From Dyella sp. C9 (GTDB lineage Bacteria > Pseudomonadota > Gammaproteobacteria > Xanthomonadales > Rhodanobacteraceae): a DNA stretch of 64,000 nucleotides. The DNA lies in the NCBI RefSeq assembly GCF_003332825.1, contig NZ_QIRF01000010.1, forward strand, positions 1 through 64,000. The letters run 5' to 3'. The position numbers and the translations under genes are program-made. Below are positions 29,707-37,922 of the stretch, one piece after another. Under the pieces are notes generated by a model. The model ran no database searches. It saw only the letters and a list, made by a program, of their open reading frames with translations, and was not told where the DNA came from. The first letter of the stretch is position 1. Every line of letters begins with the position of its first letter.

Positions 29707-30453
29707 ATGGCGATCAAGATCGACCAGAAGATCAAGGGCTACAACGTGGTGAAGCCCGAGGACAAGGCCGCCGGCCCGGTCGCCCCACCTGCTGCCCCGG
29801 CCGCCGCCAAAGAGGCGCCCAAGGCCGCCGAAGTCATCCAGATGCACGAGAGCCTGGAGCGTCCCGAGACGCTCGTTGGCTCCACCTACAAGATCAAGTC
29901 GCCGCTGTTCGAGCACGCGTTGTACGTCACCGTCAACGACATCGTGCTCAACGCCGGTACCCAGTACGAACAGCGCCGCCCCTTCGAGATCTTCATCAAC
30001 TCGAAGAACATGGACCACTTCCAGTGGATCGTGGCGCTCACCCGCATCATCTCCGCCGTGTTCCGCAAGGGCGGCGACGTCACCTTTCTGGTGGAGGAGA
30101 TGAAAGCCGTGTTCGACCCCCGCGGCGGCTACTTCAAGGCCGGCGGCGTCTACATGCCCAGCATCGTCGCCGAGATCGGCGCGGTGATCGAGCAGCACAT
30201 GAAGACCATCGGCTTGATCCATGACCCGGAGATGGACGAATCCACCCGCAAGCTGGTCGCCGAGAAGCGCGCCGCTTACGAAGCTGCTGCTGCCGGCAAG
30301 AAGGCCGCGCCCGCCACCACCGATGCCCCCGCCGAAGCCTCCAACGGCTTCCCGCCCGGCGCCACGCTATGCGCCAAGTGCAACACGCAGGCGCTGGTGC
30401 TGATGGATGGGTGCCAGACTTGTCTGAATTGTGGGTATAGCAAGTGCGGTTAA
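29707..30453 (+). CDS. nrdJb: class II ribonucleotide reductase C-terminal subunit (NrdJb-like, TSCPD domain)
   Basis: 248-residue protein matching the C-terminal part of B12-dependent reductases. After a mobile Ala/Pro/Lys-rich N-terminus it has a TSCPD-type domain (about 58-160; FEIFINSKNMDHFQWIVALT) and ends with six cysteines: CAKC (222, 225), Cys236, and CLNC...KC (239, 242, 247). In full-length class II enzymes the terminal cysteines shuttle electrons from thioredoxin to the active site. It is known that in P. aeruginosa both NrdJa and NrdJb are needed for activity. Here the two genes are 945 bases apart with the H1-like gene and hairpins between them. Confidence 0.85.
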   Translation: MAIKIDQKIKGYNVVKPEDKAAGPVAPPAAPAAAKEAPKAAEVIQMHESLERPETLVGSTYKIKSPLFEHALYVTVNDIVLNAGTQYEQRRPFEIFINSKNMDHFQWIVALTRIISAVFRKGGDVTFLVEEMKAVFDPRGGYFKAGGVYMPSIVAEIGAVIEQHMKTIGLIHDPEMDESTRKLVAEKRAAYEAAAAGKKAAPATTDAPAEASNGFPPGATLCAKCNTQALVLMDGCQTCLNCGYSKCG

Positions 30454-30533
30454 AGTGACTGCACTGCATCCGGCTATGCCCCGGGTGCCGTCGAGTCCAG
30501 GCCATAGGGGGCCTTTTACAGGGGGGCGGATTG

Positions 30534-31490
30534 ATGCGTCGTCTTTTACTGCTGGCAGCCATTGTCATCAGCGGCTGTAGTTCCGTGGCCTCCCGGCGCG
30601 TCGACGAGGCTCAGGTCACCGAAGCACGAGCGGAAGCCTCCCGCGGCGATTTCGCGGCTGCGTTACGGACCGTCCAGCCGCTGGTGGATCAGGGGTTCTC
30701 GCCGGCGCAAACGTTTCTCGCCGAACTCTATCTCGATGGTCATGGCGTTGCGACCGACCCCGATCGCGCGATGGCGCTGTACCTCAAGGCGGCGGCGCAG
30801 GGCGATGGTCGCGCCGAGAACGGCATTGGCTTGATGTACTACCTGGGTCAGGGTGTCCTGAAGGATTACTCCCAGGCTCTCGCCTGGTACAACAAGTCAG
30901 CGGACCACGGCTACGCCGCAGCCTGGAACAACATCGGTGTGATGTATGCCAATGGCCTTGGCGTCGAGTGGGATGAAGCCAAGGCCAATGCCATGTATGA
31001 GAAGGCCGCGGCGCTCGGGTACCTGACGTCTCAGGAGAACCTCGGCGCGAGGTACGTGCGGGGCGAGGAGATCCCTCGGGACTGTGCCAAGGGTTTGGCT
31101 TGGTACCACACGGCAGTGAACAACGGCTCCACGACGGCGGAGTACGAACTTGGGCATCTGTACGTCGAAGGGCTCTGCGTGCCTCACGACCCCGCAATAG
31201 CAGCCAACTGGTACCTGAAGGCCGCCGAACAGGGACATGCCCAGGCCATGAACAACCTCGCCATCCTTTATCAGAAGGGGGAAGGTGTACGCCAAAGCAA
31301 CGTTGTCGCTTACGCGCTCTATTCCGTGTCGGCATCCAAGCACAGTTCGGACGAACTCTACGCTCCGGGCAATCTCGAGAAGATTCAGGGCAACATGTCG
31401 CCGGAACAAATACAAGCCGCTAAAGATCTCGCCCAGCGGTTGGCCGCATCTGGCAAGCTCCGAGAGACCTTGGAAGCCGAATACAAGTAA
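30534..31490 (+). CDS. Sel1-repeat lipoprotein
   Basis: 318-residue exported lipoprotein (signal peptide and lipobox VISGC, lipidated Cys about residue 14) composed of Sel1-like alpha-helical repeats: AQTFLAELYLDGHGVATD, AENGIGLMYYLGQGVLKD, AWNNIGVMYANGLGVEWD and further copies to about residue 260. Sel1 proteins act as protein-protein scaffolds; the partner is unknown. The ATG at 30534 is preferred over the TTG at 30531, with a GGGGGG-rich upstream site. A terminator at 31583-31610 separates it from the bacteriocin genes. Confidence 0.85.
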   Translation: MRRLLLLAAIVISGCSSVASRRVDEAQVTEARAEASRGDFAAALRTVQPLVDQGFSPAQTFLAELYLDGHGVATDPDRAMALYLKAAAQGDGRAENGIGLMYYLGQGVLKDYSQALAWYNKSADHGYAAAWNNIGVMYANGLGVEWDEAKANAMYEKAAALGYLTSQENLGARYVRGEEIPRDCAKGLAWYHTAVNNGSTTAEYELGHLYVEGLCVPHDPAIAANWYLKAAEQGHAQAMNNLAILYQKGEGVRQSNVVAYALYSVSASKHSSDELYAPGNLEKIQGNMSPEQIQAAKDLAQRLAASGKLRETLEAEYK

Positions 31491-31582
31491 CGGCTAAAAG
31501 GGGACGAAAAGCGCACTCACTTCAATATGCCGCCTAGGTGCCGTGTTCGCGACCGGTGACAGGTCAAGTGAGCCCATATGAA

Positions 31583-31610
31583 AGTGGCGCTTGCATTAAC
31601 AAGCGCCACT
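31583..31610. terminator. bidirectional terminator between the Sel1 gene and the bacteriocin operon
   Basis: Perfect 11-bp inverted repeat AGTGGCGCTTG/CAAGCGCCACT with loop CATTAA, placed between two convergent transcription units, 38 bases past the immunity-candidate stop. Confidence 0.75.
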
Positions 31611-31647
31611 CAAGCCGCAACGTAACATCACCCCTCTCCTTGACGAC

Positions 31648-31797
31648 CTAAGTTTGGGGGCGGCCTCCGTAGACCATACCCCAAACGCAGACCACCAAAA
31701 TCAGTGCCAAAGCTACATAACGCACTAAGGGCCTCTTTGACATTCCGCAAATGACGCCTAGCAGCATGGCTAGCACCAACCAAAAGGGGACGGACAT
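31648..31797 (-). CDS. small two-helix membrane protein, candidate bacteriocin immunity protein
   Basis: A 49-residue frame beginning MSVPFWLVLAMLLG and ending GGRPQT. Its two hydrophobic stretches (about 4-19 and 24-43) are separated by SKRP, giving a helical hairpin. It starts 10 bases after the stop of the bacteriocin precursor, and a strong ribosome site (TAAGGAG) overlaps that stop codon, which argues for translation and coupling. Short two-helix inner-membrane proteins encoded next to a microcin or bacteriocin gene commonly give self-immunity. Role is inference from position and topology; I recognise no homologue. Confidence 0.6.
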   Translation of the reverse strand: MSVPFWLVLAMLLGVICGMSKRPLVRYVALALILVVCVWGMVYGGRPQT

Positions 31798-31807
31798 CGT
31801 TTACTCC

Positions 31808-32026
31808 TTAGTCTGCAAAGAAAGCAGAGCAAAAGAAGGAGCCGGCAATTCCCCCAGCTGTAGCACCCCAGCCTGCGCCGACGCCGGTGCCAAAACCAAA
31901 CGTGCCGTACGCACCGATAACGCCGCCAATCACACCGCCAGCAATGGTGGTGACGCCCTGACAGATTCCGACGTTATTCGAACCGCCGCTCACCAGATCG
32001 ATTTCCAGAATTGATATTTCGCGCAT
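31808..32026 (-). CDS. double-glycine leader bacteriocin precursor (class II microcin-like)
   Basis: 72-residue peptide with the leader MREISILEIDLVSGG, typical of C39-processed peptides (acidic/hydrophobic pattern and GG at -2/-1). The predicted mature peptide is 57 residues, starts SNNVGICQG, is extremely Gly/Ala-rich with GxxxG-like spacing (GGVIGGVIGAYG, GVGAGWGATAGG) and ends FFCSAFFAD. Two cysteines, near each end of the mature peptide, could form one disulfide. GGAG lies seven bases before the ATG. It follows the C39 transporter gene by 86 bases. The composition suggests membrane insertion, and the pattern resembles class IIa microcins and unmodified Gly-rich bacteriocins. Confidence 0.85.
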   Translation of the reverse strand: MREISILEIDLVSGGSNNVGICQGVTTIAGGVIGGVIGAYGTFGFGTGVGAGWGATAGGIAGSFFCSAFFAD

Positions 32027-32112
32027 TGGTCAACTCCATTTAGTTGTGGCGATGGACCACAGCAGCATGAGATGCCACTTGCTCATGCCAAGCCTCTATC
32101 AGCCCGGATGAG

Positions 32113-34260
32113 CTAGGACTGATCCCCGGGGCGGTAGAAGAGAGCCCCGTTCCGCAACTCGATCACTCGCTGCGCGGACCGTATCGTTTCCATACGATGC
32201 GCGATGAGAATACGGGTGACGTTCAGTTGCGCGATGGCGGTATTGATGTGGTGATCGCGCTGGGCATCAAGGTGGCTGGTCGCCTCATCCAAGACCATAA
32301 GTTTCGGGTGTCGATACAGCGCTCGCGCGAGAACGACGCGTTGGCGCTGGCCGCCGGAAAGTGAAGATCCCATGTCGCCTACGAGACTTTGATAACCCAT
32401 CGGCATGGCCATGATGTCGTCGTGAATGGCCGCTAACTTGGCCGCATCCACCACCTGCTCCATGGACAAAGCGGCATCAAAAAACGCGATGTTGTCAGCG
32501 ATGGACCCGGCGAACAGCTGATCATCCTGCATCACCGCGCTCACCCACTGGCGGTAGGTGCCAACCCCTAGCTTGCGAATATTGATCCCACCGAAACGTA
32601 TCTCGCCTTCGGTCGGGTCCATCAGGCCCAGCATCAGTTTGGCTAGTGTGGTCTTGCCGCCACCGCTTGGCCCTACGATGCCAACGGATTCCCCCGCGCA
32701 AATGCGTAGGGTGCAATCCTTGAGCACCCACGGCTCGTTGTCGGCATAGCGAAAGCTGACGTTGCAGAGCTCAATACTCGCCTCGGGAATCGGTCCAGTC
32801 CATGCGACCTTCCCTGCGTCTTCGGGTGTAGTCAGCGCAATATCTGCCAGGCGCTCGGCGTGCAGCCGCAACATACGGAAGTCCGTCAGCTTATCGATAA
32901 GGCCTGTCGCGCGATTGATGAACTGATCTGCGTAGGACATGAAGGCAATCAACATGCCGGCTGATAGTTGATTGTCGAGTGCTAGCTTCGCTGCGAGCCA
33001 AATCAAGGCCACCCGCCCGGTTCCGAACAGCGATTGATTGCCGAACTGAAAGCCGATCGTCAGGCGCTGAATCGCTACGTCACGGTTGGCGGCTGCGACG
33101 GTGGCATTGGCGTAGCGCACCAATCGCTCGTTCTGCTTATTCGCCAGCTTGATCGGCATTACGCCGCGGATGGATTCCAGCAACTCGCTTTGCTGGCGGG
33201 CAGCGGCGACGATCTGTGCCTCGTTCGCGCGACGTAGTGGGGCGAAATAGAGCCACCGGCCCATGCCGTAGACCAGGAATAGCGCTGCGACAAAGAGGGT
33301 CAAACCTGCGCTGTATAAACCCATGACGACCAATGTCATCAATGACATCACGCCATCTAGCAACGTGCCGATGGCTTGAGTGGTCATGGTGCGTTGAATA
33401 GACTGTATTGAGCCAAAGCGCGACACCACATCGCCAATATGGCGTTTCTCAAACCAGTCCAGTGGCAAGCGTACAAGATGGCGGAAGAGGTGGTTGGCCC
33501 ACTGTGCGTTAATGGTTGCGCCAAGCCAGACGACGGCCCACGACCGCGCGGCTGTGATCGCGGCCGAGAAGATCGCGACACCGAGGAACCCCAGCCCTAA
33601 CAGGGTGAGTAAGTCATGGTCGGCCGATACCAGCACTTGATCCATGACCCATTGAAGGTAGAACGGCCCTGCCAGGCCGAACACCTCGAGGCCCAGTGCG
33701 AGCGAGAGGATCTGCACGACGGCCGGCACCCATCCCTGCACTTGTCCGGTCAGTGCGCGTAGGGAAATCGCCTGACGTGCCTGTGTCAGCTGAAAGTCCG
33801 CGCTCGGCGTAAGTTCTAGTGCGATTCCGGTGAAGTGAGTAGCCACCTCTGCGAGCGATAGCTTACGGATGCCAAGCGATGGGTCATGGATGACCGCCTG
33901 CTTTGCATTGGTTCGATCCAACACCACAAAGTGGTTCATGTCCCAATGCAGCACGCAAGGTGTTTTAAGCTGCGGGAGGTGGCCCATGTCGAGCTTTAAC
34001 GGGCGCGTGGTGAAGCCCAGGCCCGCGGCCATTTCCATCAGGCGCGCGAGCGTGGTGCCCTTGAGGGAGGTGGAGTAGCGACGTCGTAAGCCGGCGACGT
34101 CCACATCATGCCCGTGATAGGCGGCGATCATGGCAAGGCACGCCACCGCGCATTCGGCTGCTTCGGTTTGCAGAAGCATCGGAAGGCGTCGGCGCCAGCC
34201 GAACTGCACGCGCTCCTGCAACGGCTTGGTGCCTGGGGCGCTGGATACCTCCTCAGTCAT
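32113..34260 (-). CDS. bacteriocin-processing C39 peptidase ABC transporter
   Basis: 715-residue inner-membrane exporter that cleaves double-glycine leaders and exports the peptide. It has an N-terminal C39 peptidase (about 25-155) with catalytic Cys37 in TEAAECAVACLAM, His in HWDMNHFVVL and Asp in IHDPSLGI; a six-helix membrane domain (about 175-465); and an ABC ATPase with Walker A GPSGGGKTTLAK, signature LSGGQRQRVV and Walker B LMVLDEATSHLD. The usual ECG of the catalytic motif reads ECA. It overlaps the adaptor gene by eight bases. Colicin V/CvaB-type organisation. Confidence 0.93.
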   Translation of the reverse strand: MTEEVSSAPGTKPLQERVQFGWRRRLPMLLQTEAAECAVACLAMIAAYHGHDVDVAGLRRRYSTSLKGTTLARLMEMAAGLGFTTRPLKLDMGHLPQLKTPCVLHWDMNHFVVLDRTNAKQAVIHDPSLGIRKLSLAEVATHFTGIALELTPSADFQLTQARQAISLRALTGQVQGWVPAVVQILSLALGLEVFGLAGPFYLQWVMDQVLVSADHDLLTLLGLGFLGVAIFSAAITAARSWAVVWLGATINAQWANHLFRHLVRLPLDWFEKRHIGDVVSRFGSIQSIQRTMTTQAIGTLLDGVMSLMTLVVMGLYSAGLTLFVAALFLVYGMGRWLYFAPLRRANEAQIVAAARQQSELLESIRGVMPIKLANKQNERLVRYANATVAAANRDVAIQRLTIGFQFGNQSLFGTGRVALIWLAAKLALDNQLSAGMLIAFMSYADQFINRATGLIDKLTDFRMLRLHAERLADIALTTPEDAGKVAWTGPIPEASIELCNVSFRYADNEPWVLKDCTLRICAGESVGIVGPSGGGKTTLAKLMLGLMDPTEGEIRFGGINIRKLGVGTYRQWVSAVMQDDQLFAGSIADNIAFFDAALSMEQVVDAAKLAAIHDDIMAMPMGYQSLVGDMGSSLSGGQRQRVVLARALYRHPKLMVLDEATSHLDAQRDHHINTAIAQLNVTRILIAHRMETIRSAQRVIELRNGALFYRPGDQS

Positions 34261-35530
34261 GGGCGGTGCCCCCGTTCAGTCGGTGGCCAAAGCCGTACAG
34301 CGGTTCGAACACCCATTCAATCAGGCGCCGCCGCTCCATCAGTATGTCGGCATCCAGGGCCATGCCTGGTTTAATCGGCTCGGGCTTGCCGTAGGCCATC
34401 ACCTCTTGGCGGTCCAGCGCGACATGCACGCGATAAAGCGGCTCTTGTGACGATTGCCCGATTAGAGCTGATACCTCGGCCGGGGCCAGCGCGCTGCGTG
34501 AGATATCGATCACGCGGCCGTACTGTTGACCGAACTTCTGGTAGGGAAAGGCCTGATAGCGCAGGACCACGCGATGGCCAGGCTCAATAAAGCCGACGGC
34601 GCGGCTCGGTACGAGCAGTTGCGCTTGCAAGACGGCGCCCGCGGGCACGATTGCCACGAGGGATTGCCCTGCGCTTGCCGTCTGCCCAGGCTTCAGAAAC
34701 ACCGTAGCCACAATGCCATCGCTGGGCGCTCGCAGGACAATGGCGCGGCCTATTTCATTCTCCGCCAACGACTGCGTCACGGAGGCCAGTTGACGTTCTG
34801 TATCGTTGCGTTTGTTTGCGTCGTCCAGTGGCAACTGTGCCAGTTGCTCTTGGGTCGCCTCCAACTGCTGCTGGGTATCCAGCTGCTGGCGAATCAGGGT
34901 CTTGTATTGAGCCCGCGCTTCCAGCAAAGCGACGCGCTGTTGTTCGATCTGGAAGACGGAGACATAGCCCTTGCCGGCCAGGGGCTGGATGCGATCCAGG
35001 AGGGATTGGTTACTGGCGACCTGTTGCTGTTGCAGCGCCAATTGTTGCTCAATCTGCTCCCGCTGGGCGCGCAGCAGACTAGCTTTCGTGCGCAATGCTT
35101 CACCTTGCTGCTGAGTGACGGTCGCTTGGTTGACGAGGTCGGAATGCAACCGCTGCCGCTGAGTTTCAAGCGCCTCGCTCACCACAGCATGGGTTTGGCC
35201 CAGCGCGGAGCTGTCCTGCTCCGTGGACAGCTCCAGAAGGACGTCACCTCGCTTGACTGTATGGCCGTCCTGAACGTGAAGCTGTGTGACTGTTCCGCTG
35301 CTGGGTGCCGTGAGTGTGAGTAACCCGGTGCTTGGCACAAGCTGTCCGGTCACCGCTTCCCTTCGCGTGTACTGCCCCATCCAAAGAAACAGCAGAAGGC
35401 TGCCGCTAAGCGCGGCAACCAAGGAGCTGTGTACCCAGCGCGACAACGGTGCCGCCACTAGGATCGTTCCCAGGGACTCACCGCGTTGGCGGTTCAATGC
35501 TTCCGATCTGAATAGCGACTTCCCTGTCAC
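34253..35530 (-). CDS. HlyD-family membrane fusion protein of the bacteriocin exporter
   Basis: Periplasmic adaptor (425 residues) bridging the ABC exporter to an outer-membrane channel. It has an N-terminal anchor (about 32-51), a split biotinyl-lipoyl domain (APSSGTVTQLHVQDGHTVKRGD and later APSDGIVATVFLKPGQTA), a long coiled-coil hairpin (about 115-240, Gln/Leu-rich) and a beta-barrel domain. First gene of the operon; no TolC homologue is present, so a chromosomal TolC elsewhere is presumably used. Confidence 0.92.
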   Translation of the reverse strand: MTGKSLFRSEALNRQRGESLGTILVAAPLSRWVHSSLVAALSGSLLLFLWMGQYTRREAVTGQLVPSTGLLTLTAPSSGTVTQLHVQDGHTVKRGDVLLELSTEQDSSALGQTHAVVSEALETQRQRLHSDLVNQATVTQQQGEALRTKASLLRAQREQIEQQLALQQQQVASNQSLLDRIQPLAGKGYVSVFQIEQQRVALLEARAQYKTLIRQQLDTQQQLEATQEQLAQLPLDDANKRNDTERQLASVTQSLAENEIGRAIVLRAPSDGIVATVFLKPGQTASAGQSLVAIVPAGAVLQAQLLVPSRAVGFIEPGHRVVLRYQAFPYQKFGQQYGRVIDISRSALAPAEVSALIGQSSQEPLYRVHVALDRQEVMAYGKPEPIKPGMALDADILMERRRLIEWVFEPLYGFGHRLNGGTAHD

Positions 35531-35697
35531 TCTCTGTTATCCCCAACGCGCTACGCCATGGATAGAGAGAGCCACACGAAGTGTCTTTAAAACAATCAGA
35601 CAAATCGTAAATTTGAGATCGATCTTTCGGCGCTATCCTGCCGCAGATGAGCCAGGGGCGAGGGGCGAGAATCCGCTGCGGAGGTGAACAAAGGGGA

Positions 35698-35729
35698 CGG
35701 AGGTAGTTAAGCCCGTCTAACTACCTCCG
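35698..35729. repeat. hairpin CGGAGGTAGTTA/TAACTACCTCCG
   Basis: 12-bp perfect inverted repeat with an eight-base loop, flanked by GGGGA and CCCC. The GGGGACGGA tract also occurs at 31785-31795 (AAAGGGGACGGACATC) and a shortened form at 31498-31506, so it looks like a mobile palindrome (REP-like) at the edge of the accessory region. Confidence 0.55.
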
Positions 35730-36002
35730 CCCCATTGAACTGTCGCGTTTGCGCTGAGTGAGTCGCTTGCGCCGGCCGAGGAACGAAGCCAGTGCCGCGA
35801 TGCAGAACATGATCAGAGTAAGCCGCGCCAGAGGCGTGTAGAAGCCCGATGACACCAACTTGGCGAAGCCCGACAAGATCGGGTTGCTGCTGGATTCCCG
35901 GAGCCAGCCGGTGCCGTATTGGATGCCGACGAAGGCGACCAATCCAAGTGCCAGGCCTGCCGGCCAGGGCATGGCCGCCACGAGTGTAATAACCCCCTGC
36001 AA
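35721..36002 (-). pseudogene. truncated duplicate of the Mrr-like protein N-terminus
   Basis: This 93-codon frame repeats the membrane part of the nuclease at 37923-38954. Over 73 aligned residues (from VAAMPWPAGLALGLV to LASFLGRRKR) I count 62 identities. After that the similarity stops and a short unrelated tail follows, so the nuclease domain is missing. It is most simply a partial duplication or remnant, though a two-helix peptide could still be expressed. Confidence 0.7.
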
Positions 36003-36178
36003 AACAGGGGCAGGTTCACTTCCAAAACAGGGTCAGATTCACTCCAGAGCTGACGAGAACTGAACCTAGCCCGCTCGTTCTGTTGCGGATAGCGCAGTGA
36101 ATGGTTCCAAGCCGAGCATCGGTAAGATAGCCGCGGCTGCAACGATCGGTGGCACGTTGAGTTAAGGCGTCTGTCGGA

Positions 36179-36482
36179 TTGCCAACGCGAGTGCTATCAG
36201 AGGGTGCCGCTGGGCGATTGCACAAGGTTATTCAGAACGCGGTCGCGGATTTACCTGTGTCTGTGGGCGACAAGATTCGTGACGGTACCAAGCCTGCGAT
36301 GGGTGACCCAGGTGCCAAACGCGAGAGAGCGGGTGCTGGCGGCAGTAAGGGTCCAGGTTGGTGGGATGCCAGATACCCAGCTTGCCAACGGCGAAGAATG
36401 GCAATACCTGCAGGACGGGAGGACGATTATCGTGACCGTTGTGGGCGGCAGAGTCGTGAATTTTGAGATTGTCCACGACTGA
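36179..36482 (+). pseudogene. remnant of a small exported protein gene
   Basis: Two overlapping frames look partly protein-like: one gives LHKVIQNAVADLPVSVGDKI (from about 36218) and another gives GMPDTQLANGEEWQYLQDGR followed by TIIVTVVGGRVVNFE to the stop at 36482. The second resembles the C-terminal strand pattern of small OmlA/SmpA-like or DUF2845-like proteins. A frameshift near 36320 would join them. Assignment is tentative. Confidence 0.3.
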
Positions 36483-36550
36483 TCCGTAGGCACAGCCTTA
36501 GGTTCGGGGGAGGGCGCCGCAGTTTCTTCAGGCAGGCTACACGCGCTTTG

Positions 36551-36838
36551 ATGGCATTTACTGTACCGGCGCCGTTTTCGGATCTGGGAAAACCAGGTTC
36601 TGAGTCGACTTTCTGTGAAAGTGCACTCCGGCTGGTGTTTCCTGTGGTGGTGACTATCGCAGTCTCTATCTTTTGCCTAAGTCAGGTAGGTGATGTTCTT
36701 TCACCTAAAGGTAGGCGAGAAATTATTCTAGATTGGACCGATTATCCGTCGCTTAAGTTGACAGTGCACGGCACGCTGTTTCACTTGCTTCTTTCCCTGT
36801 GCTATAGGATCGGAGCTTTCCGGTCATCACCTCTGTAA
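36551..36838 (+). CDS. hypothetical small membrane protein
   Basis: 95-residue frame of lower G+C than its neighbours with two hydrophobic segments (about 29-48, FPVVVTIAVSIFCLSQVG, and 73-90). No family recognised and no clear ribosome site, so it may be a fragment. It is convergent with the TPR protein gene. Confidence 0.35.
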   Translation: MAFTVPAPFSDLGKPGSESTFCESALRLVFPVVVTIAVSIFCLSQVGDVLSPKGRREIILDWTDYPSLKLTVHGTLFHLLLSLCYRIGAFRSSPL

Positions 36839-36853
36839 ATTCTTGGTGGTGCG

Positions 36854-37765
36854 TTATCCGCAATAGCGATTGATTTCGGCGTCACCAGTTACTCGTTCCT
36901 GCAATGTCGGGAGCTGGCTCAGTTGTTGGTTCAGGTATCCAAGGGCTTCTTGCTTGCGACCAAGCGCGCAGAGGATCTTGGTGGCATTGATGGCAACGTA
37001 GTTCTGTGTCCTGGGGCTAGTGGGGTGCAGGGCCGCTGCTCTGACGATGCTGTCGTAGGCTTCTTTGGCCTGCCCTGCGCGCAGCTGAGCATAGGCGAGC
37101 GAATTCCAAAGGGACGGGTCGGAGGGAGTGGACTTTGCAGCGAGCAGGTAGTTGACGACTGCCTGTTCAAAATTTCCAGCGACCAACTCTTTTTGGCCAT
37201 CTACTGCATAGTCGATCATGACTTTCGCGCTTCGGTCTGCTTCTTGGGGAGATGCTCTAGTCATGCTCGGCTGGTTTTGAACCTCCGGCTCGGCGAGTTG
37301 CGTGTCGATCTGTGTATGACGTGTCGCTGAACTTTGGCGAAGATTATCGATCATGGAGATCACTTCGTTGAGGTCATCGCTGCGTGTAAAGCGCGTAGCA
37401 GCGTTGGCCTTAAGTGAGGCGACCTCCTGATCAGTTCCGTTGGTGATTACCGCGAGATTGCCCTGAATGAATGGTAGCTTGGTGTGCTCCATATCCGGCT
37501 CCTGCCTGGCGGACGGGCCTGATGTGCTGTGCTGACTCTCCGGGACGACCTGTGGCTTGGGGTTTGCCGCTGGCAAGGCGGTCCTATCATCATCTTTACG
37601 GTGCAGAACGCCGTATAGCGCCAAGGTCGCGACGACTAGAGGCACGACGATTTTTGCGACGACATCGACTCGAAAAGAGTTCCTCGCGATACGCGTTTTT
37701 TCGTGTTCGATAGTGAGCTTTTCCCGCTCAACCTGAGCGTTAAGCGAGTCGTTTGTGTCGTTCAT
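36854..37765 (-). CDS. membrane-anchored TPR-like protein
   Basis: 303 residues: a charged coiled N-terminus (LNAQVEREKLTIEHEKTRIA), one transmembrane segment (about 35-52, KIVVPLVVATLALYGVL), a low-complexity linker and a C-terminal helical-repeat region (about 195-285; AVVNYLLAAKSTPSDPSLWN, AYAQLRAGQAKEAYDSIVRA) of TPR type. The start at 37765 is the first ATG giving the soluble charged N-terminus. It lies 157 bases downstream of the Mrr-like nuclease gene on the same strand and may act with it. Confidence 0.7.
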   Translation of the reverse strand: MNDTNDSLNAQVEREKLTIEHEKTRIARNSFRVDVVAKIVVPLVVATLALYGVLHRKDDDRTALPAANPKPQVVPESQHSTSGPSARQEPDMEHTKLPFIQGNLAVITNGTDQEVASLKANAATRFTRSDDLNEVISMIDNLRQSSATRHTQIDTQLAEPEVQNQPSMTRASPQEADRSAKVMIDYAVDGQKELVAGNFEQAVVNYLLAAKSTPSDPSLWNSLAYAQLRAGQAKEAYDSIVRAAALHPTSPRTQNYVAINATKILCALGRKQEALGYLNQQLSQLPTLQERVTGDAEINRYCG

Positions 37766-37922
37766 GGAGTGCTTCCGTTCCAGACAGGAAGTGACGGCCC
37801 TATGGTCCCGCACGGTTACCGGCCGGGAGTTAGGAAACTTGAGCCACCGAACCATAGGCGAGTTCTTGAGTCGACAAATACGCAGGAAAGAGTGCACTTT
37901 TCGTTGTGCTTGCCCATAACGC

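Noticed and set aside
31751..32014. 87-codon plus-strand frame opposite the bacteriocin precursor
   Set aside because: Antisense to the double-glycine precursor, no motif and no ribosome site.
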